The position numbers and the translations under genes are program-made. A DNA stretch of 64,000 nucleotides from Georhizobium profundi (GTDB lineage: Bacteria; Pseudomonadota; Alphaproteobacteria; Rhizobiales; Rhizobiaceae), in the NCBI RefSeq assembly GCF_003952725.1, contig NZ_CP032509.1, positions 3,558,001-3,622,000 of the forward strand, in the 5' to 3' direction. The notes below the pieces were generated by a model, which saw only the letters and a program-made list of their open reading frames with translations, was not told the origin of the DNA and ran no database searches. Positions 39,530 to 48,408 of the stretch are shown one piece after another (the stretch's first letter is position 1; each line of letters begins with the position of its first letter).

Positions 39530-39757
39530 TCACCGCTGTTCGCGCAGTTCCTGGCCGATGCCGGCGTCGATCATCAGGCGGCGGGCGGCGATCGCCTGGT
39601 CGGAATCGACGAGGATGCGCTTGGCAAGCACGCCGATCGACCCTTCCGCGATGCTCATGTTCTGGTCGGCGATGAAATAGCCGATCTCCGCTTCCTTCAG
39701 GAGGCTTTCGGCAAAGGAGATGATCACCGGATCGTTCGTCCTGATCAATTCCTCCAT
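39530..39757 (-). CDS. DUF2007 domain-containing protein
   Basis: 75 residues: MEELIRTNDPVIISFAESLL and DQNMSIAEGSIGVLAKRI match the DUF2007 family, described as possible signal-transducing proteins with a small ferredoxin-like fold. ATG 39757 has AAAGGA 6 nt upstream. It is divergent from the polyprenyl synthase gene and lies just upstream of the methyltransferase gene. The role is unknown. Confidence 0.88.
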   Translation of the reverse strand: MEELIRTNDPVIISFAESLLKEAEIGYFIADQNMSIAEGSIGVLAKRILVDSDQAIAARRLMIDAGIGQELREQR

Positions 39758-39867
39758 GGCCGTTCCTTTCATCATGGGCATCGCTGTGAGCGCGCCAATT
39801 CGCCACTTGCCGGGCAACCCGCCCCTTTCTATGCTTTCAACCGTAATTTGAACAGGAGTGTGAGCGC

Positions 39868-40884
39868 GTGGGCGTCGTCATCCCGCTGGACGAGAAAAAG
39901 AATCAGGCAGCGTCGGTCAAACCTTTGCAGGATTTGACGAAAGCCGACATGGAACGCGTCAATCAACTGATCCTCGCAAAGGCCGGCTCCCATGTGGAGA
40001 TGATCCCGGAAATCGCGCGGCATCTGATTGCGTCCGGCGGCAAGCGACTGCGCCCTATGCTGACGCTCGCAGCTGCGCAGATGTGCGGCTATGCCGGCGA
40101 TCATCACATCAAGCTCGCGACGTCTGTCGAGTTTATGCATACGGCGACGCTCTTGCATGACGACGTGGTGGATGAAAGCGACATGCGTCGCGGCTCCTCC
40201 ACGGCCCGCATAATCTGGGGCAATCAGGCGAGCGTGCTCGTCGGCGACTTCCTGCTCGGCCAGGCCTTTAAGATGATGGTCGAGGTCGGTTCGCTGGATG
40301 CGCTGGACGTGCTTTCGAGCGCGGCCGCTGTCATCGCCGAAGGCGAAGTGCTGCAATTATCCGTCGCCAAGAACATGGAAACGACGGAAGACGACTATCT
40401 CGCCGTCATTCGCGCCAAGACCGCGGCTCTCTTTGCCGCAGCCGCCGAAGTCGGCCCGATCGTTGCCGGGTCCGACAAGGCGACGCGCAAGGCACTTTCT
40501 TCCTACGGCACCAATCTCGGCCTCGCCTTCCAACTCGTCGACGATGTGCTCGACTATGGCGGCAAGGCTGCCGATCTCGGCAAGAATGTCGGGGACGATT
40601 TCCGCGAGGGCAAGGTCACGCTGCCGATCGTCCTGTCCTACCGCCGCGGCACGGAAGACGAGCGCGCATTCTGGCGCTCGGCGATCGAAACGGGCGAGAA
40701 CAACGACGTAGCCCTGGAGAAGGCGCTGGGTCTGATGACCAAGTACAATGCCTTGTCGGACACGATCGCACGCGCCAATCACTACGGCGACATGGCTCGC
40801 GACGCGCTCGCCCCGATGCCCGAATCACCGCACAAGGCGGCGCTGCTCGAAGTGATCGATTTCTGCATCAGCCGCGTAACCTGA
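39868..40884 (+). CDS. Polyprenyl diphosphate synthase (octaprenyl/decaprenyl type)
   Basis: Trans-prenyltransferase of 338 residues that builds the long isoprenoid tail of ubiquinone. First aspartate-rich motif LLHDDVVDESDMRRG, second DDVLDYGG. RLRPMLTLAAA is the substrate arginine region. The residues before the first motif (SVEFMHTATL) are small, which permits long chains. In alphaproteobacteria with Q10 this would be a decaprenyl synthase, but chain length cannot be fixed here. GTG 39868 is the start. It pairs functionally with ubiA at 31 kb. Confidence 0.94.
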   Translation: MGVVIPLDEKKNQAASVKPLQDLTKADMERVNQLILAKAGSHVEMIPEIARHLIASGGKRLRPMLTLAAAQMCGYAGDHHIKLATSVEFMHTATLLHDDVVDESDMRRGSSTARIIWGNQASVLVGDFLLGQAFKMMVEVGSLDALDVLSSAAAVIAEGEVLQLSVAKNMETTEDDYLAVIRAKTAALFAAAAEVGPIVAGSDKATRKALSSYGTNLGLAFQLVDDVLDYGGKAADLGKNVGDDFREGKVTLPIVLSYRRGTEDERAFWRSAIETGENNDVALEKALGLMTKYNALSDTIARANHYGDMARDALAPMPESPHKAALLEVIDFCISRVT

Positions 40885-41031
40885 GCGCGGAACGCCGGCC
40901 AAAGTGCGCTTTTCGGCGCACACAAAGGCGTGACCCGGCGCTTATTGCCAAGCCACCAAAAAAAGCCATGCTGTGCTGTCAGACGGTGGCCCAACAGGCG
41001 CGACCGTGCCGAAGACTGGAAGGGCTTGCGA

Positions 41032-42933
41032 ATGTTGAAGGGATGGATCGAGCGGCTGGCAGGTTCGGCGGCGATCGGCGTAATTGCCGCGCTTGTCGGT
41101 GTCTCCGCTCCGATGTCGGCGAGTGCGCAAGAGGCGGCAGCGCCGCCGGCGGAAGCCGCAGAAGAGACCCCCGCCATCCCGCTGGATGCCGAATCGATCG
41201 GTAGCTTCGCAGGCGCATTCCTGGCAGCGCGCACCGCGGATGTGGATCGGGACACGGCGTCGGCCATCGGGTTCTATGCCAGAGCGCTCGCCTTCGATCC
41301 CAGCAACAACGAGATCAAGCAGCGCCTGATGCTCGCCCATATCGCCGAGGGCGAGTTCGAGGACGGGCTTGTCCTTGCCGAAGAGCTGAAGGACGACGCA
41401 TCGATCGAACGGGCGACGGATCTCATCCGGGCCGTCGAAGCACTCCGCAATCGGGAATTCAACACGGTCGAGACGCTTCTCGACTATGATGGCGTCAACG
41501 AGCTCGACCGGCTGCTGTCCGGTTTGCTGCGCTCCTGGGCACGGCTTGGACAGGGCGAGACCGATGAAGCGTTGACGATGATCGACGAGCTCCAAGGGCC
41601 GGAGTGGTACGGCATCTTCCTCAATTTCCATGGCGGCTCCATCGCGGCGGCCGGCGGCAACGTCGCCGAGGCGCGCAGCCGGCTCAATGCGGCAATAACT
41701 GACCAGGCTGGAGGCGGCGCGGCCCCCGACACCTATATGCGCGCCGTCATGGCACTTGCGGCGCTGGAAGCGCGGGAGGGTAATCAGCAGGCTGCGCTCG
41801 ACGTCATTTCCACCGGCGAGACCTTCTCTCCCGACTACGCGCCCTTGACCGCATTGCGCCAGTCAATCGAAGCCGGCGAGAACCCGCCTTCCGACATCGA
41901 CACTGCGCAGGATGGCGCGGCTTCGGTCCTCCATACGATTGCTGCCGCGTTGAACCGCGAAGGCGCCGAAGAGATCGTGACGCTCTATCTCCAGCTGGCG
42001 CGCGTGCTCGATGCTGGCAACGCCGCGACGCTCATTCTTTTAGGCGGGCTTGCCGAGAACATGGAGCGCTCCGAACAGGCCATCGCGATCTACGAGAGCA
42101 TTCCCGAGGATTCGCCGATGCGGCGCATCGCGGAGCTGCAGCTGGGGCTCAATCTCGCCGATCTTGGCCGGACGGATGAAGCGAAGGCTTATCTGCAGTC
42201 GTTGATCGAAGCCGATCCGAACGACATGCGTTCCTACCTCGCCTATGGCAGCGTGCTTTCCTCGGCCGAGCAGTACGACGAGATGGCCGCCAACTACGAT
42301 CGTGCCGCCGAGGTGATCGGCGACGATGCGGATCGCAGACATTGGAATATCTTCTTCCAGCGCGGTATCGCTTACGAGCGCCTGAAAGAATGGGAGCAGG
42401 CCGAGCCGAACTTCCTGAAGTCGCTGGAGCTCTTCCCCAACCAGCCGCAGGTCCTCAACTATCTCGGTTATTCCTGGGTCGACATGAACATGAACCTCGA
42501 CGAGGGCATGGAGATGATCGAGCAGGCGGTCGCGCTGCGCCCGAACGATGGTTACATCGTGGATTCGCTCGGCTGGGCCCACTACCGGCTCGGCGACTAC
42601 GAAGCCGCGGTTCAGGAGCTGGAGCGCGCTGTGGAACTGCGACCGGCCGATGCGACGATCAACGATCACCTCGGCGATGCCTATTGGCGGGTGGGCCGCA
42701 GGCTCGAAGCTGTGTTCCAATGGAACCGCGCTTTGACACTGGAGCCGGAGGACGATCAGATCCCGTTGATCCAGGCGAAGATCGAGGACGGTCTGGACGA
42801 CACGCCGCCGCCCGCAACGGCCAATGGTGGACCGGAAGAGAGCCGGACGCCTCCGGCTGTCGCCGATCCCGACGAGCGCTCCGATCTGCCTGAGTTGCAC
42901 CGGACCTTCACACGGGATGTCGTTGCCCGCTAA
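41032..42933 (+). CDS. Exported tetratricopeptide repeat protein
   Basis: 633 residues with a signal peptide (MLKGWIERLAGSAAIGVIAA, cleaved near ASA) and at least eight TPR-like units spread over about 55-590. The clearest are at the C-terminal side (YIVDSLGWAHYRLGDYEAAV; INDHLGDAYWRVGRRLEAVF). The tail after about 590 is Pro/Glu-rich. A protein-binding scaffold at the periplasmic face is likely. GAAGGG precedes ATG 41032. Its neighbours are the polyprenyl synthase upstream and ispE downstream, an order common in rhizobia. Confidence 0.9.
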   Translation: MLKGWIERLAGSAAIGVIAALVGVSAPMSASAQEAAAPPAEAAEETPAIPLDAESIGSFAGAFLAARTADVDRDTASAIGFYARALAFDPSNNEIKQRLMLAHIAEGEFEDGLVLAEELKDDASIERATDLIRAVEALRNREFNTVETLLDYDGVNELDRLLSGLLRSWARLGQGETDEALTMIDELQGPEWYGIFLNFHGGSIAAAGGNVAEARSRLNAAITDQAGGGAAPDTYMRAVMALAALEAREGNQQAALDVISTGETFSPDYAPLTALRQSIEAGENPPSDIDTAQDGAASVLHTIAAALNREGAEEIVTLYLQLARVLDAGNAATLILLGGLAENMERSEQAIAIYESIPEDSPMRRIAELQLGLNLADLGRTDEAKAYLQSLIEADPNDMRSYLAYGSVLSSAEQYDEMAANYDRAAEVIGDDADRRHWNIFFQRGIAYERLKEWEQAEPNFLKSLELFPNQPQVLNYLGYSWVDMNMNLDEGMEMIEQAVALRPNDGYIVDSLGWAHYRLGDYEAAVQELERAVELRPADATINDHLGDAYWRVGRRLEAVFQWNRALTLEPEDDQIPLIQAKIEDGLDDTPPPATANGGPEESRTPPAVADPDERSDLPELHRTFTRDVVAR

Positions 42934-43002
42934 GCCATGGTAGGCGCGATCGATCAGGATGGCACGCCTTCGGCCGTTTTGGCCGCAGGTGACCTTCGTG
43001 CG

Positions 43003-43902
43003 ATGACGCGGGATGGTGCTGTCACCTCGCTCGTCACGCAGCATGCGGCCGCCAAGATCAATCTCGCGCTTCATGTGACCGGTCGGCGTTCAGACGGCTA
43101 TCATTGGCTCGAGACGCTGGTCGTGTTCACCGAAGCCGGCGACACCCTGACGATCGAACCGGCGGCATCGGACAGTCTGGTGCTTTCGGGGCCGTTCAGC
43201 GACAAGCTCTCACACCATGAAAACAACCTCGTCAGCCGCGCCCGCGACCGCTTGCGGTCGGCGCTCGCGGCGAATGGACGGAGTGCACCGCCGGTAGCGA
43301 TCCAACTCGACAAACATCTTCCGATCGCTTCCGGCATAGGCGGAGGTTCCGCAGATGCGGCGGCTGCGCTACGCGCCCTTCAGGCGCTGTGGCGTGCAGA
43401 AGATATCGATCTCAGAGCGTTGGCGCGCGATCTCGGGGCCGATGTTCCGATGTGCCTGTCTCGCCATCCTCAATTGGCCAGCGGCATCGGCGAGCAGACG
43501 AAGGCGATCGAAGGGTTTCCGGCCCTCGATCTCGTGCTCGTCAATCCGGGCGTGCATGTGGCGACGCCGGCGGTGTTCACCGCGCTTAGCCGCAAGGACA
43601 ATCCGCCGCTGCCCTCTGTGTCAGGTCTCTCGACGCCGAGCAGCGTCATCGACTATCTGCGCGAGACGCGCAACGACCTGCAGCTACCCGCAATCGGACT
43701 GGCGCCGGAGATCGAACAGGCGCTCAAAGCGCTGGCGGCGAGCGATGCCCTCTTCTCCCGCATGTCAGGATCGGGCGCGACATGTTTCGGCCTCTATGCC
43801 GATCCACATCAGGCGGCACGCGCGGCCGCTCAAATCGCAGAACACGCGCCGAACTGGTATGTGAAAGCAACCCGCAGCTTCGCCACGGAGAACAGCCGAT
43901 GA
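43003..43902 (+). CDS. ispE: 4-diphosphocytidyl-2-C-methyl-D-erythritol kinase
   Basis: GHMP kinase of the MEP isoprenoid pathway. AAAKINLALHVTGRRSDGYH is the N-terminal signature. The ATP loop is LPIASGIGGGSADAAAALR and the C-terminal GHMP motif MSGSGATCFGLY. About 299 residues from ATG 43003 is the usual length. ATG 42937 is possible but adds a non-conserved extension and lacks a ribosome site. The stop overlaps the moaB start (ATGA). Acts three steps after dxs. Confidence 0.95.
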   Translation: MTRDGAVTSLVTQHAAAKINLALHVTGRRSDGYHWLETLVVFTEAGDTLTIEPAASDSLVLSGPFSDKLSHHENNLVSRARDRLRSALAANGRSAPPVAIQLDKHLPIASGIGGGSADAAAALRALQALWRAEDIDLRALARDLGADVPMCLSRHPQLASGIGEQTKAIEGFPALDLVLVNPGVHVATPAVFTALSRKDNPPLPSVSGLSTPSSVIDYLRETRNDLQLPAIGLAPEIEQALKALAASDALFSRMSGSGATCFGLYADPHQAARAAAQIAEHAPNWYVKATRSFATENSR

Positions 43903-44465
43903 GCCGTATCGACGAAACCCGTTCCTTCGTTCCCGTCGGTATCGCGGTGCTGACGGTCTCCGACACGCGTTCGATCGCAGAGGACCGTTCCGGCGACACG
44001 CTGGTTGCGCGCATCGAAGAGGCCGGGCATGTGCTGAAAGAGCGGGCCGTCGTCACCGACGATATCCCCGCCATTCGCGAGCAGGTGCTGAAATGGAGCA
44101 AGCGTGCGGATATCGACGTGATCATCTCGACCGGCGGGACGGGGTTTACGGGTCGCGACGTCACGCCCGATGCTCTCGAGCCGATCTTCGAGAAGCGGAT
44201 GGACGGCTTTTCCGAAGTCTTCCACCGAATTTCCTATGACAAGATCGGCACATCCACCATCCAGTCGCGGGCGACCGGCGGCGTGGTAAACGCGACCTTC
44301 GTCTTCGTGCTGCCGGGCTCCCCCGGCGCCTGCAAGGATGCCTGGGACGGCATCCTGAAGCTTCAGCTCGACTACCGGCACATGCCGTGCAATTTCGTGG
44401 AAATCATGCCGCGGCTCGACGAGCACCTCAAGCGGGGCGCGGCGACCGCCCGGCCGGCACGATAG
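43899..44465 (+). CDS. moaB: Molybdenum cofactor biosynthesis protein B
   Basis: MoaB/MogA family, 188 residues. It binds molybdopterin and, in related proteins, adenylates it before molybdenum insertion. The core motif ISTGGTGFTGRDVTPDAL and GSPGACKDAWD are present. Start ATG 43899 is inside the ispE stop codon, with GGAG 8 nt upstream; the open frame extends much further but overlaps ispE. The 3' end overlaps the convergent glycosyltransferase-like gene by 38 bp. No other moa/mog gene is in the window. Confidence 0.95.
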   Translation: MSRIDETRSFVPVGIAVLTVSDTRSIAEDRSGDTLVARIEEAGHVLKERAVVTDDIPAIREQVLKWSKRADIDVIISTGGTGFTGRDVTPDALEPIFEKRMDGFSEVFHRISYDKIGTSTIQSRATGGVVNATFVFVLPGSPGACKDAWDGILKLQLDYRHMPCNFVEIMPRLDEHLKRGAATARPAR

Positions 44466-44946
44466 CGCAATCCAGCGTCACCGGCTTGACCAGCTTCGCC
44501 ACGTCGCGAAGGCCAACTGCCCCTTCGAGCCGCGGCGCGATGGCGCTTTTCTTGACGACCAGCCCGAAAGCGAGCGCCGAGCGCTGCTGGCGGAAGCGCT
44601 CCAGTACCGACGCCCGCACTTGTTGCGCGCGCTTGAAACGCGCCGGGCGACCATCATAGCCGAGATGCGACGCAAGACGATCGATCCAGCCAGGCAACAG
44701 CCGAGCCCCCGGCTCGATCATCATCAACCAGTCTGAGCGCGCCCTCAGCAGCGCCTCATAGACCTCCGAGGACGGGCGGATCCGGCAACCGGCGGCATCT
44801 GCTACAGTGCGCGACGCTTCGTTCATGCCACGATCGATGATGGTGACATCGCTGATGACGCCTTCGACCGCACCGGGCACGAGCATGGCGAGCGTCATCG
44901 CCAGCGCTTCGTCATCCTGGCCTGCTTCTATCAAAACGGAGATCAT
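44428..44946 (-). CDS. Putative family 2 glycosyltransferase-like protein
   Basis: 172 residues: MISVLIEAGQDDEALAMTLA, then DVTIIDRGMNEASRTVADAAG and SDWLMMIEPGARLLPGWIDR. This pattern resembles a short GT-A (GT2) nucleotide-sugar fold. The DxD motif is not obvious: EPGA stands at the place where DDD would be expected. It may therefore be inactive or diverged. Overlaps the tail of moaB. Function unknown. Confidence 0.72.
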   Translation of the reverse strand: MISVLIEAGQDDEALAMTLAMLVPGAVEGVISDVTIIDRGMNEASRTVADAAGCRIRPSSEVYEALLRARSDWLMMIEPGARLLPGWIDRLASHLGYDGRPARFKRAQQVRASVLERFRQQRSALAFGLVVKKSAIAPRLEGAVGLRDVAKLVKPVTLDCAIVPAGRSPRPA

Positions 44947-45063
44947 CCTCTCGATTTAGACTATTGCAGCGCACAATGCCAATGCCGCAATATGTTCTTG
45001 TTTTGTTTCGTTTGGTCGTATAGGAATAAAGTCATCAACACGCGATTCCCGATGGAGGCGCAG

Positions 45064-46221
45064 ATGACGGCCCTGACCAACCTGAAGAACACGGCGTTTT
45101 CGGAACTGCATCGGCCGGATATTGCGGACTTTCTGGTCCGGCAATCGGAACTGCGGGTCAGCGACGAGCGTCGTCGCGGCCGTGGTGCAGGTCTCAATCC
45201 TGCTGGCAGGTTCGAGACCGAAAGCCGTCATGTGTTCGATGATGGCTGGGAGACGCTCGAAGACCTGCCGCCCTTCCAGACCAAGGTGCAGGTCGAGAAG
45301 CCGCGGACGATCATCACGCGCAACCAGTCGCCCGACATTTCCTTCGATCGGTCGATCAATCCCTATCGTGGGTGCGAGCATGGTTGCATCTATTGTTTCG
45401 CCCGGCCGTCCCACAGCTATATGGGCCTCTCCGCCGGTCTGGATTTCGAATCGCAGCTCTTCGCCAAGCCCGATGCGGCAAAGCTTCTGGAGCGCGAGCT
45501 GGCGAAGCCGGGCTACGTGCCGCGCTCCATCGCGATCGGCACGAACACCGACCCCTACCAGCCGATCGAGCGCGAGTGGCGCATCATGCGGCAAGTGCTC
45601 GAAGTGCTGTCGGCCGCGAACCATCCTGTCGGCATTGTCACCAAGTCGGCATTGGTGACACGCGACATCGATATCCTCGGCCCGATGGCGGAGAAGGGTC
45701 TTGCCAAGGTGGCGCTGTCGATCACGACGCTCGACCGCAAGCTCGCCCGCAGCATGGAGCCGCGCGCATCGACACCAGCGAAACGCCTGGAAGCCGTGCG
45801 CACACTGAGCGAAGCCGGCATACCGGTCTCAGTGATGACGGCGCCGATCATTCCAGGGCTCAACGATCACGAGATCGAGCGGCTTCTCGACTCTGCGGCC
45901 GCCGCAGGCGCCAAGGAGGCAGGCTACGTGCTGTTGCGGTTGCCGCATGAGGTGAGCCCGCTCTTTCGCGACTGGCTGCTGCGCAATTACCCCGACCGCT
46001 ATCGGCATGTGATGTCGCTCATTAGGTCGATGCGGGATGGGAAGGATTACGATGCGGAGTTCGGCAAGCGGATGCGTGGGGCCGGTCCCTATGCCTGGCA
46101 GCTTGGGCGCCGCTTCACGCTCGCAGCCAAGCGGCTTGGCCTGAACACGAGCCGTAGGCAGTTGCGCACCGACCTCTTCGTCCCGCCGCTCGGCAATGGG
46201 GTGCAGTTGGCGCTGCTTTGA
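45064..46221 (+). CDS. PA0069 family radical SAM protein
   Basis: 385 residues with the radical SAM cluster C-x3-C-x2-C in GCEHGCIYCFARPSH, and the typical lead-in SFDRSINPYRGC. The family is related to SplB-like photoproduct lyases in its Fe-S motif, but its reaction is unknown. IGTNTDPYQPIEREW and LRLPHEVSPLFRDWL are family hallmarks. ATG 45064 is chosen because GGAGG lies 5 nt upstream. It stands between moaB and rnhB. A DNA or RNA repair role is often supposed but not shown. Confidence 0.93.
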   Translation: MTALTNLKNTAFSELHRPDIADFLVRQSELRVSDERRRGRGAGLNPAGRFETESRHVFDDGWETLEDLPPFQTKVQVEKPRTIITRNQSPDISFDRSINPYRGCEHGCIYCFARPSHSYMGLSAGLDFESQLFAKPDAAKLLERELAKPGYVPRSIAIGTNTDPYQPIEREWRIMRQVLEVLSAANHPVGIVTKSALVTRDIDILGPMAEKGLAKVALSITTLDRKLARSMEPRASTPAKRLEAVRTLSEAGIPVSVMTAPIIPGLNDHEIERLLDSAAAAGAKEAGYVLLRLPHEVSPLFRDWLLRNYPDRYRHVMSLIRSMRDGKDYDAEFGKRMRGAGPYAWQLGRRFTLAAKRLGLNTSRRQLRTDLFVPPLGNGVQLALL

Positions 46222-46377
46222 GCTTGGCGCGCATTTCGCTTTGACAGACGCCGTCCGCCGCAAACGCGGCGCCTGTCATGGTCTCGAGCAAAACGGCCGG
46301 CCCTGCCCCATCCGTCGCCCGTTTCGAGACCTCGATGGACGGGCCGTCGCATCCTGGTGGATGTGGCGGCCCGCCCT

Positions 46378-46421
46378 CGCTTTTGTTGGGCACGCCGCCC
46401 GCTTTTGTTGGGCACGCCGCC
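46378..46421 (+). repeat. 22-bp perfect tandem duplication upstream of rnhB
   Basis: CGCTTTTGTTGGGCACGCCGCC occurs at 46378-46399 and again at 46400-46421, followed by a partial third start (CGCTT). It lies in the 290-bp gap between the radical SAM gene and rnhB, about 90 bp before the rnhB start. The rest of the gap holds nothing I can name. Confidence 0.85.
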
Positions 46422-46511
46422 CGCTTCCATATGACTTCTTCAAGCTCAAGTCACAGCTTTGGCTTCGCGCCAGTCTTGCCGGTTCCGCGACGCGATGCGA
46501 AAAGCGGTGGC

Positions 46512-47177
46512 ATGAGTCGCACCAAGAAAAAGCCCGAACCCGAGCTTCTGTTCGAGTTTCCGCAAGGTCCCGATTTTTCGCTGGAGCTGGCTGCGATCAG
46601 CCGGGGGCTCCGTCTGATCGCCGGGCTCGACGAGGCCGGGCGCGGGCCGTTGGCCGGGCCGGTCGTCGCAGCAGCGGTGGTATTCCGCGCGGGTGCCGTG
46701 CCCGAAGGGCTCGATGATTCCAAGAAGCTGACGGCGAAACGCCGCGAAGAGCTCTTCGATCAGATCCTTGCAAGCGGTGATGTGTCGATTGCCTCGTCAT
46801 GCCCAAGGCGCATCGATGCGATCGACATTCGCAAGGCAAGCCTCGACGCGATGCGCCGCGCGCTTGCAGGTCTCCCAGAGATGCCCTGCCATGCGCTGAT
46901 CGACGGTCGCGACGTTCCGCCAGGTCTTGCCTGCGGGGGTGATGCCATCGTCAAGGGTGACGCGCGCTCGCTCTCCATCGCAGCCGCCTCAATCGTCGCC
47001 AAGGTGGTACGCGATCGCATGATGGCCAGGCTCCATCACAGCTATCCCGATTACGGCTTCCAGCTCCATGCGGGCTATCCGACAGAGATGCACCGCAAGG
47101 CCTTGGCGCTCGTCGGACCCTGCCCGCTGCACCGCCTGAGCTTCCGCCCGATCAAGGTTGACGGACAGATCGGTTGA
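46512..47177 (+). CDS. rnhB: Ribonuclease HII
   Basis: Removes RNA from RNA-DNA hybrids, including single ribonucleotides. 221 residues. Catalytic residues are in [20 protein letters not shown] (Asp-Glu) and ALIDGRDVP (Asp), with a further acidic residue expected near the C-terminal third. [12 protein letters not shown] is the substrate-binding loop. ATG 46512 gives a normal N-terminus ([20 protein letters not shown]). The frame is open back to 46278, but that stretch contains the tandem repeat and is not conserved. Convergent with the ATP synthase operon. Confidence 0.95.
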   Translation: MSRTKKKPEPELLFEFPQGPDFSLELAAISRGLRLIAGLDEAGRGPLAGPVVAAAVVFRAGAVPEGLDDSKKLTAKRREELFDQILASGDVSIASSCPRRIDAIDIRKASLDAMRRALAGLPEMPCHALIDGRDVPPGLACGGDAIVKGDARSLSIAAASIVAKVVRDRMMARLHHSYPDYGFQLHAGYPTEMHRKALALVGPCPLHRLSFRPIKVDGQIG

Positions 47178-47187
47178 TCTGAAACGG

Positions 47188-47215
47188 AAAAAGGCCGGAC
47201 GTTTCCGCCCGGCCT
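47188..47215 (-). terminator. Terminator of the F0 ATP synthase operon
   Basis: On the minus strand AGGCCGG, a 10-nt loop and CCGGCCT are followed at once by a run of T (complement of the A-run at 47188-47192). It sits 28 nt after the atpF stop, between atpF and convergent rnhB. The plus strand lacks a U-tract. Confidence 0.8.
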
Positions 47216-47242
47216 CGAATTCAGCCCGATATCAATCGAAGC

Positions 47243-47722
47243 TTAGTTCAGACGCTGCTTCACTTCGCCGATCGACTTGTCGAACAGCGCCTTCTGCACG
47301 CTGGCATCGGCGCGCTCGACGATGATGCGCTCTGCGGCAGCGATTGCGAGGTTGACGGCCGAGGCCTTCACTTCGCTGACCGCATCGGCTTCCGCCTGAG
47401 CGATCTTTTCTTCGGCCATGGCCGTGCGACGCGTCACATATTCCTCGGTCTTCGCCTTGGCTTCACGCACGATGGCCTGAGCCTCGCGCTCTGCAGACTG
47501 GACGATCTCGGAGGCTTCCTGCTCAGCATCCTTACGGCGGCGCTGATACTCGGCCAGCAGCTGCTGGGCTTCTTCACGCATGCGCCGCGCTTCGTCGAGT
47601 TCGTTGCGGATGGCATCGGCGCGCTTGTCGAGCGCCTTTGCCATCATGCCCGGAACCTTCAGATAGGCGATCAGGCCGAGGAAGAGGATCAGGGATACAA
47701 ATGCCCAAAATGTCGAGTCCAT
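47243..47722 (-). CDS. atpF: ATP synthase F0 subunit b
   Basis: Peripheral-stalk subunit linking F1 to the membrane. 159 residues: one N-terminal membrane helix (WAFVSLILFLGLIAYLKVP), then a long charged coiled coil. It forms a heterodimer with the b' subunit encoded 10 bp upstream, as in other alphaproteobacteria and chloroplasts. AGGGAG precedes ATG 47722. Last gene of the operon, followed by an intrinsic terminator. Confidence 0.95.
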   Translation of the reverse strand: MDSTFWAFVSLILFLGLIAYLKVPGMMAKALDKRADAIRNELDEARRMREEAQQLLAEYQRRRKDAEQEASEIVQSAEREAQAIVREAKAKTEEYVTRRTAMAEEKIAQAEADAVSEVKASAVNLAIAAAERIIVERADASVQKALFDKSIGEVKQRLN

Positions 47723-47732
47723 CGGGCGCTCC

Positions 47733-48326
47733 CTATTCTTCGTTGGCGACAGCCTTGACGGCTGCGCTTGCGGTTGCCGGAGTTACCGTAGAACCGGTCA
47801 ATTGTTCGACGATGGCGACGGTCGTATCTTCGGCGATGACATCGACTTCGCCAAGTGCGCGCGCCTTGATTTCGGTGATGCGCTTTTCGGCTTCGGCCAT
47901 CTTGGCGGCGAGATCCGATTCGATCTGCGTGCGCTCGATGTCGGCCTCGGCCTTTGCATCGTCGCGTGCCCGCTGACCGATCAAGCTTGCCTTGGACTTC
48001 GCTTCGGCAAGTTCCTGCTCATAGGCAGCGATGGCCTCATCTGCTTCGCTTTTCAGCCGCTCGGCCTCATCGAAATCCGACGCAATGCGGTCGCGGCGGT
48101 TTTCGAGAATGCCGCCGATGCGCGGGACGATGACCCGCTGCATGAAGAGATAAAACAGCCCGAAAGTGATCGCGAGCCAAAGAAGCTGCGACGCAAAGGT
48201 CGAGGAGTCGAAAGGCGGGAACAGGCCAGACCCTTCGGCACCATGATCTTCCACACCGGTCTCGGTGTTGAGGTTCTCGGTCGGGACCGGTTCCGCATCC
48301 TGGGCGAATGACGGGGTAACGAGCAT
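47733..48326 (-). CDS. atpG: ATP synthase F0 subunit b'
   Basis: Second b-type stalk subunit (also written atpF'). 197 residues. An N-terminal tail rich in Glu/Pro/Thr precedes a membrane helix (LLWLAITFGLFYLFMQRVIV, about 47-66) and then a helical stalk with many Glu, Lys and Ala. The presence of b and b' as separate genes is an alphaproteobacterial trait. It follows atpE after an 82-bp gap that contains a strong hairpin. Confidence 0.94.
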   Translation of the reverse strand: MLVTPSFAQDAEPVPTENLNTETGVEDHGAEGSGLFPPFDSSTFASQLLWLAITFGLFYLFMQRVIVPRIGGILENRRDRIASDFDEAERLKSEADEAIAAYEQELAEAKSKASLIGQRARDDAKAEADIERTQIESDLAAKMAEAEKRITEIKARALGEVDVIAEDTTVAIVEQLTGSTVTPATASAAVKAVANEE

Positions 48327-48347
48327 TATCCTCTCCGCATATGGGGA

Positions 48348-48387
48348 TCGGCCACGCCTGCCGCTTCAGGCGGAAGGGCGTGGCCGA
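48348..48387 (-). other. Strong intercistronic hairpin between atpE and atpF'
   Basis: TCGGCCACGCC (48348-48358) and GGCGTGGCCGA (48377-48387) form a perfect 11-bp stem, with a nested CCGC/GCGG helix and a 5-nt apical loop. It begins 21 nt after the atpE stop. No U-run follows on the minus strand. It could protect the upstream atpE message from 3' decay or attenuate readthrough, raising subunit c relative to the b subunits. Confidence 0.75.
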
Positions 48388-48408
48388 AAGGCATGCACTG
48401 CGTTCGTA

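Noticed and set aside
40904..40921. Terminator after the polyprenyl synthase gene
   Set aside because: GTGCGC-TTTTCG-GCGCAC forms only a 6-bp stem and no T-run follows.
42040..43074. 344-codon minus-strand frame opposite the TPR gene
   Set aside because: Antisense shadow; no recognisable domain, while the plus strand has a signal peptide and TPR units.
46278..46511. N-terminal extension of RNase HII
   Set aside because: The extra 78 residues are low-complexity and include the tandem DNA repeat; family proteins start near 46512.
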